This document shows, piece by piece, positions 57,026 to 64,000 of a stretch of 64,000 nucleotides of DNA. The position numbers were made by a program, and so were the translations under genes. This DNA is from Sinotaia quadrata (lineage: Eukaryota > Mollusca > Gastropoda > Architaenioglossa > Viviparidae), in contig CM054181.1 of assembly GCA_028829895.1 (NCBI GenBank), forward strand, positions 14,478,001 to 14,542,000, written 5' to 3'. The notes beneath the pieces were generated by a model, which saw only the letters and a list, made by a program, of their open reading frames with translations, was not told the DNA's origin and did no database searches. Every line of letters starts with the position of its first letter. Within the stretch, counting starts at the first letter, position 1.

Positions 57026-58806
57026 AACACACATTAAAAGTTATAACATTTTCAACCAAGAAAAAAAGGATGAAGATAAAACAAACTTCTCTATCTCTAC
57101 TTCAAGTTCACTGGAGATGAAAGCTTTTCTGAAATTAACACCGATACAACCGCCTTGGCAACGCCCCCAAACACAGCTTGCTCTTCAAGAAATCCGATGG
57201 AAAGGCTCAGATTTAGGGAATGTGGGTGAAAGGTTAATATTTTGTAAACTGAAATATTTATCTTTCTCACAGTTTGTGTTTGCATAAAAAAAAAAATAAA
57301 CGCGAACTCTAACCTCAGTGTCTCCAGCATTTCCATTCAGAACGCTTATTAAGAGCAACACTTCATGATCATTGGTCACGTGGCAACTGTAAGCGTGCGA
57401 AATTAGGACATGTAAACTCAATTCACTTTACAAATACCAATACATGGATAAATATACAGACATACAAACAATCACATATGTGAATAAATAGATAGGCTGA
57501 TGATAGATCGATGGACAGATGGATGACGGACAGATGGATACCGATAAGAAAGAGTGAATGAAGAGGTTGATCTATCACAAAGAAAAGCAAAAAACAAACT
57601 GAATAGAGGATGTAGAGAGAGTAGATGAAAAATTAAAGATGTAGCAAGAAATGGTTGAATGAAAGATGAGTCGATAATGAGCTGCTGTAACTGCAGAATT
57701 ATTTCTTTTTTCCAGGGAAAAAAATTCAGTCATGTGTAATCATTGGGAATTTAAATTTGATTCCATTCACGTGCAATACCAAGTATCGAACAAAGCAAAA
57801 TAAAGTTTGAAAAATAAAAGTAAATACATCCGCATCTAAATAAAACACCAAACGCGTTCTTGTTGTACGGAACTGTATATAAAAATGATATCATCATTCT
57901 GAAGGAAAATAAGAAATTTCTTTTGATGGCTCTGTAAAATACAATACTACATGAAAATCTGGAACCGTCTGTCTTTCCAGTATCTAGCGTAGTACGATAA
58001 CCTTCAAGCAAAAGCAACCATGTTTTATGTATTACGGCAAGATTCAGTTACTCGCGACCGCTTGAGGTGAGCTGAACATCACAAAATGTCATCTCCGTGT
58101 TTCCGGTTCAGCATGTGCCGACACTAGTGAACACTCCTTTCCGGCAGCTGTCGAGTCTCGGGTGACATTAGATCACATTGCTCTTATTGTTGTTGTCAGA
58201 CAAATCGAGACAGATGCATTATCAACACCGCACACAGACACACCCGTCTCACTTTCTGTCAGCATGTGTGCGCCTGTCTCTGTGTGTGTGTGTGTGTGTG
58301 TGCAATTTGCTTCTCTAATGCAGTAAAATTATAACTTAAGTGTATTCTTCACATTTGTGTCAATGTGTGGATGTTGATGTGAATCTTGTATGTCTGTGTG
58401 CACTTTTCCACTTGTGTGTGTTTGATAGTTGTGTACTTTAACGACTTTTTTTATTTTAAAAAAAAGAAGAAGAAAGTTAAGAAAAAACGGCCAAGGCAGC
58501 AAGCGCAGAATGATCTTAGTTCGTTTCATTATTTCTCCAGGTTGTCTGGAACTATCCAAATCCATTTATTATTTTTAACTGCTATTTCCATCACTCTTCA
58601 TCTCTTTCAAGAGGCAGGACAAGGTAACCATGATATTGCATTCTGCACGGTACACAGAATGCCGTTATTAGACTACTGACTAAGAGAGTTAGAACTTTTC
58701 ATGGAAGCGTTTCTGGACTATTTAAACATCATTAAAGATTTGGATCAATAAAAATTTCGCACAATATTAGCAAGAGTAGTAAAATATATAGAACGTGATA
58801 AACATT
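57026..58806. other. spacer, no established gene
   Basis: GATGGACAGATGGATGACGG-type short repeats at 57500-57545, (GT)n at 58280-58300, and two ETS-like TTTCCGG strings at 58099 and 58138. No exon is recognised. Confidence 0.45.
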
Positions 58807-59100
58807 TACAGTTGTTGATATATGCCTATTTATAACCAGTAGTCTGCATTATGTCGGCATTACAGTTGTTGATATATGCCTATTTATAACCAGTAGTCCA
58901 TAGTCTGCAATATATCGACATTACAGTTGTTGATATATGCCTATTTATAACCAGTAATCCATAGTCTGCAATATATCGACATTACAGTTGTTGATATATG
59001 CCTATTTATAACCAGTAGTCCATAGTCTGCAATATATCGGCATTACAGTTGTTGATGTATGCCTATTTATAACCAGTAATGTAGATGTATTGTATCTTTA
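58807..59100 (+). repeat. 61-bp tandem repeat, 5 copies, first one 54 bp
   Basis: TACAGTTGTTGATATATGCC followed by TATTTATAACCAGTA recurs at 58807, 58861, 58922, 58983 and 59044. The first unit lacks 7 bp (CCATAGT or equivalent) between two AGT triplets, a typical slippage deletion. Confidence 0.96.
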
Positions 59101-61721
59101 ACCAGTAAATATTTGGAATAATACATTATTGCAAAGTCACTCCAGAGTAACTCACGACAGTTACAATCCCACCCTTACTCCCAAAGAAAAAAAAGAATAA
59201 AAACTGTCAGAATTATTTGTAGTATCTTCAGTTTTTTTGGGTTCTACAAAATCAAAAAAAAAAAAACAACCCAAGAAAATATTTAGTTTCACGCTAAATG
59301 CCAAAGGCTGCTTTTACGCGAGATACTGCGTAATTAGCAGAGCTTTATAATGACGTCACTGGCTTGCACACCGCCCTATTCCCAAAGAACACGTAATAAA
59401 ATGGATGACGTCATAACGTTATCTAACACAATCTACATACAAACGTCTTATAATACAATCTAAAACAACTGCCCACACTACTGGTGTGGAATTCTCTGAA
59501 TAAATAGCTCACGATTTACTCATCAGTGAAGCAAGCAGTTAATTACATTCCGCACCAAGGGTTACAATCAAATAAACGAAGGGGTGAACAGAGTGCAATA
59601 GAAGTCTGCTAAGAATAGACAAATTCAAACACAGGGTTAAGGCAAAAAGCAGCTGTAGTGGATGAACTAAGAAACATCATACATTAAAATGAGTGCACGA
59701 ATAGAAAGGATTAACACTAATTTCGCTTAAAGTTAAGCTGGAAGAAAAACTCTCTCACACTTTTGAAACTTATTTTAAAATTACAACAGTAAACAATACT
59801 ATTGCACCATATCTCAGGACGCTGTAATATTAACTCTTCAGGGCTTGATAATTCAAATACATCTAAATAAAAAATATCACTGCCTATTTAATCAAGTTTG
59901 GGTATTTATGAGATTGCTGGGACACGAGTTCCAGAAATTTTCCAATTTTCCCCATAGTTTCCAGTTTAATGACATACATTGTCAATTTAATGAAGTAAAT
60001 AAGTAGTGCTCACGAGATGACCACCAAAACAGACCAGTATGCTGGTCTTCCTATGACGCGTCAAGGTCAAGTCTACTGTTTATCACTGTAAAGCAAATCC
60101 ATTACAATGGGTCACTGACCTAAAAATTACCCACCCCCCACAACACACACATCGCATGGTCATTGTTGGCCACACTTGAAAGCGGGAAATAAGGCTTCAC
60201 TATGTTGCATCATATCATATAACTATATCTCTTGCTTGTAATACAAATGATTCCTCCTTTCAATTTTTGGTGTTAAGTGATGGTTATATATAAAATATAT
60301 TATATGTAAGGAAATTATACATATATATTAAATTTTACTGGTTTTAAATATCATTAAGAATGTGATTGATATCGGTTATACGCATAACGATCTGTTTAAA
60401 CACTAGAGAAGTACGTAGAGGTGGTTTTGGCATCTGGCGGTTAAGCACACATGAAATAGTAGTTATAAAAATGTTTTGACAGCTGCATGTCAAGTGTGGC
60501 TAAACAGACAATAGAGTTTGGGGAATTTGTTTTTATATAACTACATGGCTGTATAAACAAACAGGAGTAGTTTATGGCCCTCTTAATTTGTAACATTTAC
60601 ATAATAATTTGTTCTATAACACACTTTATTATTTTATATTTTTAATTTTAAAAAGTTTTTCTTCTCAGTGTGAGAACCAAATTAAGCAGAGCAAGAATAG
60701 TTATATTATACAGAAATATTACACTTCAAATAATCCATATTGTAAAAATAACCATTTACAAGTGGATTTTATATCGGGGTGTGTTGGGGGAATAGTGCTT
60801 ATAACATAAAGAAGTTAAAGAGATAACAAATACAAAAAACAACAACAACAAAAATGCACCCCCTCCCCCATCTACCCAATCCAACAATGAAGACTTGGCA
60901 ATCGATCATTTCTCATTGTAATCAATCACTTGAGATGACGAACGACACGAAGTGATCCGGCTTAACCTGTCAAATTATTAACTGACGACAAAATATGACA
61001 CCTTATAAAAGCACGCGATTGCATTAAGATGAAGGAACAACACGTTATGTACACGTTCACCCCAATCACACCACAGTGCCCTGCGGATCGTGAGACTGTT
61101 GAATGCACGCACTAAACCACCCTGTTGTGTATGCGTTCCTAAAACAAAACTGCATCTCGGCATATGTATATACATCAAGGAGGTGGGGGGGGGGGAGAGT
61201 AAAAGAGTGTTGGAGGGTGGAAGTAGGGGTGGGGTGGAGTGAGAGAAGAACTGCAGCTATCGTCATGAAGCAGTTTTTAGGATGTGACGGTGCACGCAGT
61301 GTTTCTTGTCTGGAAATGCTGGAATTGAGAACTGCTCTGATACAGCTTTTTTTTTTTTAATATAGGAAGGGACGTTACTCCTACCGAAGCGGGAGACCAA
61401 AAGGAATATTAACATTTTTCTTTTAAATAATGGGTTAGTGTACTCTATGGATGAGAAATGAACGAATGGTGGAAATGGACACAAAGACGAATTAAAATAA
61501 CCAATCAATACGTTTGTTCTTGGCAAGTGACCTACTTCAGTACAACACTACAATCCAAGCATTTCTGACTCGTTATATAAAAGGGATGTGTTTGGTTGCA
61601 CAAATATATTTTTTTAAAAAGAAAGATAGAAAAGATGCGGAGAAATAAAGTAAACATATGTACTATTAATAATTGCCCTAAACGTTTATAAGATTTTTAA
61701 AAAATACATTGACCGATGATG
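59101..61721. other. 2.6-kb spacer, no gene seen
   Basis: Two CREs (TGACGTCA at 59351-59358 and 59406-59413) lie 55 bp apart. A-runs at 59257-59268; TA-rich at 60284-60330; G-run near 61186; T-run near 61348. No coding or element signal. Confidence 0.5.
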
Positions 61722-62075
61722 CATCCACATTACAGGCGAAAAGACGTAGTTCATTGCGTACGTACATTTGCGCAACACAACATCCACATTACAGGCGAAA
61801 AGACGTAGTTCATTGCGTACGTACATTTGCGCAACACAACATCCACATTACAGGCGAAAAGACGTAGTTCATTGCGTACGTACATTTGCGCAACACAACA
61901 TCCACATTACAGGCGAAAAGACGTAGTTCATTGCGTACGTACATTTGCGCAACACAACATCCACATTACAGGCGAAAAGACGTAGTTCATTGCGTACGTA
62001 CATTTGCGCAACACAACATCCACATTACAGGCGAAAAGACGTAGTTCATTGCGTACGTACATTTGCGCAATACAA
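61722..62075 (+). repeat. 59-bp tandem repeat, 6 near-identical copies
   Basis: CATCCACATTACAGGCGAAA followed by AGACGTAGTTCATTGCGTAC and GTACATTTGCGCAACACAA, repeated every 59 bp. I see a single difference (CAA(T/C)ACAACAT) in the last unit. The unit contains the palindromes GTACGTAC and TTGCGCAA. Confidence 0.98.
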
Positions 62076-62392
62076 CATTCCTCGCAATGCTTATGTCAAC
62101 AGCTTCTGTTATACGGGCCAGTTTGTTTTTAAGTACTCACTTTAGCTGGGAATTTAGAGGAATCCAAAATAATTTTCCTTCATGATGTAGTCACTCCAGA
62201 TAAGCATTTTTACATGCTGAAGGAACAGCAACAACATTTGACAAGAGTGTATTTTTCTTCGTGAAGTGCAACTTAAAATGTTGACAGTGCTTTAACGCTG
62301 TACAGCACAGGACAAAACAAGTTATCATTGTGCACGAGCAATCAAACATTATGAAGTTTATAAGTGTTGCATATGCAATCAAGATCACTTGC
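62076..62392. other. spacer between two arrays
   Basis: Unremarkable AT-rich DNA; no gene. Confidence 0.5.
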
Positions 62393-62668
62393 TATTGTAC
62401 AAACTATCACTCGCTAGTATTGATTTACAAATTGATAATATGCTTATATTGTACAAACTGTCACTCGCTAGTATTGATTTACAAATTGATAATATGCTTA
62501 TATTGTACAAACTGTCACTCGCTAGTATTGATTTACAAATTGATAATATGCTTATATTGTACAAACTGTCACTCGCTAGTATTGATTTACACATTGATAA
62601 TATGCTTATATTGTACAAACTGTCACTCGCTAGTATTGATTTACAAATTGATAATTTGCTTATATTAA
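62393..62668 (+). repeat. 54-bp tandem repeat, 5 copies
   Basis: TTGTACAAACTGTCACTCGC followed by TAGTATTGATTTACAAATTG and ATAATATGCTTATA. The period is exactly 18 codons, so several frames on both strands stay open. One of them (62389-62829) continues 50+ codons past the array. Confidence 0.97.
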
Positions 62669-62980
62669 CACTGTCAAATGGCGCGGGGCAGCAGAAAGTT
62701 CAATTACAGCTTTGTCTGCACAACAGTAAGCGAAGAGAAATGTTGACTCCCAAAACAATGTGTGACGGCTCTAGAAAACAGATTTTGTTGATTATGAAGC
62801 CGCGACCCCCCTTCCGTATTGGAGCATAAGTGTTGAATCCAAAAGCCCGTTGAAAACCCTTTGTGTGCGTACTATCGCTATTGACCTGACCTGTCTCGTG
62901 GTCAGAATCGGGGAACACGATCACATACTTTAAGCTGCTTCCCTTTATTGACAAATTCAGTGTGGATTATCTAACCATCT
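62669..62980. other. spacer, tail of the repeat-driven open frame
   Basis: No recognised domain. The continuing frame ends at 62829. Confidence 0.45.
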
Positions 62981-63253
62981 ATCTAATTATTGTAATCAGA
63001 TCTCTCGTACACTCTAAATTTAGGGCAGTGATCATGTCAGCAAAAAAGAAACTTAACTCTTAAAACACCCTTAAACCAAAACTCACCCACTGTTACCAAA
63101 CAGATAAATATCTAATTATTGTAATCAGATCTCTCGTACACTCTGAATTTAGGGCAGTGATCATGTCAGCAATAAAGAAACTTAACTCTTAAAACACCCT
63201 TAAACCAATTCTCCAACCATTGAAACTCACTCACCGTTACCAAACAGATAAAT
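62981..63253 (+). repeat. 129-bp tandem duplication
   Basis: ATCTAATTATTGTAATCAGA recurs at 62981 and 63110. Both copies contain TTTAGGGCAGTGATCATGTC. Copy 2 carries a short insertion (TTCTCCAACCATTGA) near its end. Confidence 0.95.
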
Positions 63254-63501
63254 ATGTGCAATATTGTTGTAACCTTCGCTTTTACATCAATTGACTTAAT
63301 GTTTTACAATTGCATGATAACAACTTTCCTCCACTCACCCAGCCACCCCTTCCAAGTTTCGTAACGCATTAAGGTTGCGTTTTACGATCCCATTTCATTA
63401 TTGAATAAATTACAAGCACAGCCACAGGTTAAAAGGCATTATTGATTTATTATGTAAGTGCATATGTCGTTTAAACAATATAAACAGACAGTTTCTAGTC
63501 A
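63254..63501. other. spacer, nothing seen
   Basis: AT-rich without repeats or coding signal. Confidence 0.5.
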
Positions 63502-63563
63502 CAAAAGTGTTAGAAATAAACAAAAGTGTTAGAAATAAACAAAAGTGTTAGAAATAAACAAAA
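63502..63563 (+). repeat. 19-bp tandem repeat, 3 copies
   Basis: CAAAAGTGTTAGAAATAAA at 63502, 63521 and 63540, then a partial copy. Confidence 0.97.
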
Positions 63564-63869
63564 GAATGCTTTCATCTTCTATAAAACCACAAACCCTTCT
63601 ACCGTACTGTCTTTATTAATTACGTTGTCAACAGAAGTTGAGAATATTCTAAAGAACTCAACAAAGTTTATACACAAACACTGCAGCCATGCAGTGTATC
63701 AGTGTATCTTCTCTTGTGTTATTAATAAATTAGCAGGAAGACTAAGCCGTCTGTAATCGACCAGTTGGAGGGTATCAGAGTCTGGCCTCTTAACTTTCAG
63801 TGCTTTGGAGAATTCTTTTTCTTTGTGGAGCTAGAATATCAAATCGTATAGCAACAGCTAGGAATCGAC

Positions 63870-63871
<2 letters not shown>
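63564..63871. other. spacer, nothing seen
   Basis: A short open frame ending at 63756 has no recognised domain. Confidence 0.5.

Positions 63872-63945
<74 letters not shown>
63872..63945. repeat. (CA)n microsatellite
   Basis: Pure CA run of about 74 bp near the right edge. Confidence 0.98.
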
Positions 63946-63947
<2 letters not shown>

Positions 63948-64000
63948 CATACACACGTGGCGCGTAATTTGCAGAAAGTCATTAAGTCTATACACGTTAC

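Overview
This window looks like intergenic or intronic DNA of an animal nuclear genome. It is AT-rich and has no intact recognisable gene. It is crowded with long CA/GT, CT, GATA and GTT/CTG microsatellites and with more than 35 separate minisatellite arrays (units of about 18-130 bp). There are no bacterial operons, ribosome-binding sites or RNA genes. This mix suits a large, repeat-rich invertebrate genome such as a mollusc's, but no single sequence proves the taxon. Open frames at the minisatellites arise because tandem units keep frames open; they are not genes.

Layout. 0-6 kb: sparse DNA with (GT)n tracts and a possible NRF1/CRE cluster near 1.8 kb. 6.4-7.5 kb: a decayed ~33-bp satellite. 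8.1-9.1 kb: a decayed hAT DNA transposon with 16-bp terminal inverted repeats and a recognisable fossil of the transposase C-terminus on the minus strand. 9.1-24.7 kb: many arrays (25, 68, 44, 34, 70, 97, 89, 48 and 25 bp), a 680-bp CTGTCT pyrimidine array, (GATA)n, and promoter-like motif clusters at 11.93, 18.50 and 24.08 kb. 25-38.6 kb: further arrays, including a two-level 43/86-bp array at 29.3 kb and a pogo/Tigger-like miniature element at 30.9 kb inserted into a TA-bearing repeat. 36.4-36.8 kb: a candidate two-exon coding segment. 41.2-43.5 kb: a hAT-like miniature element, a 45-bp array, and a 37-bp array that flips orientation around a near-perfect hairpin. 45.9-49.1 kb: a compositionally distinct A/C-rich block with protein-like open segments in shifting frames. 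It also holds two diverged copies of a ~0.6-kb segment whose differences fall mainly at third codon positions. This is the best candidate for an undescribed coding element, now apparently degraded. 49-64 kb: more arrays (58, 39, 32/64, 36, 59, 61, 59, 54, 129 and 19 bp) and CA tracts.

No set of genes here can be said to work together. The biology visible is transposon insertion and decay, repeated local tandem amplification (several arrays with a higher-order dimer structure), one inversion inside an array, and one fossil coding block of unknown family.
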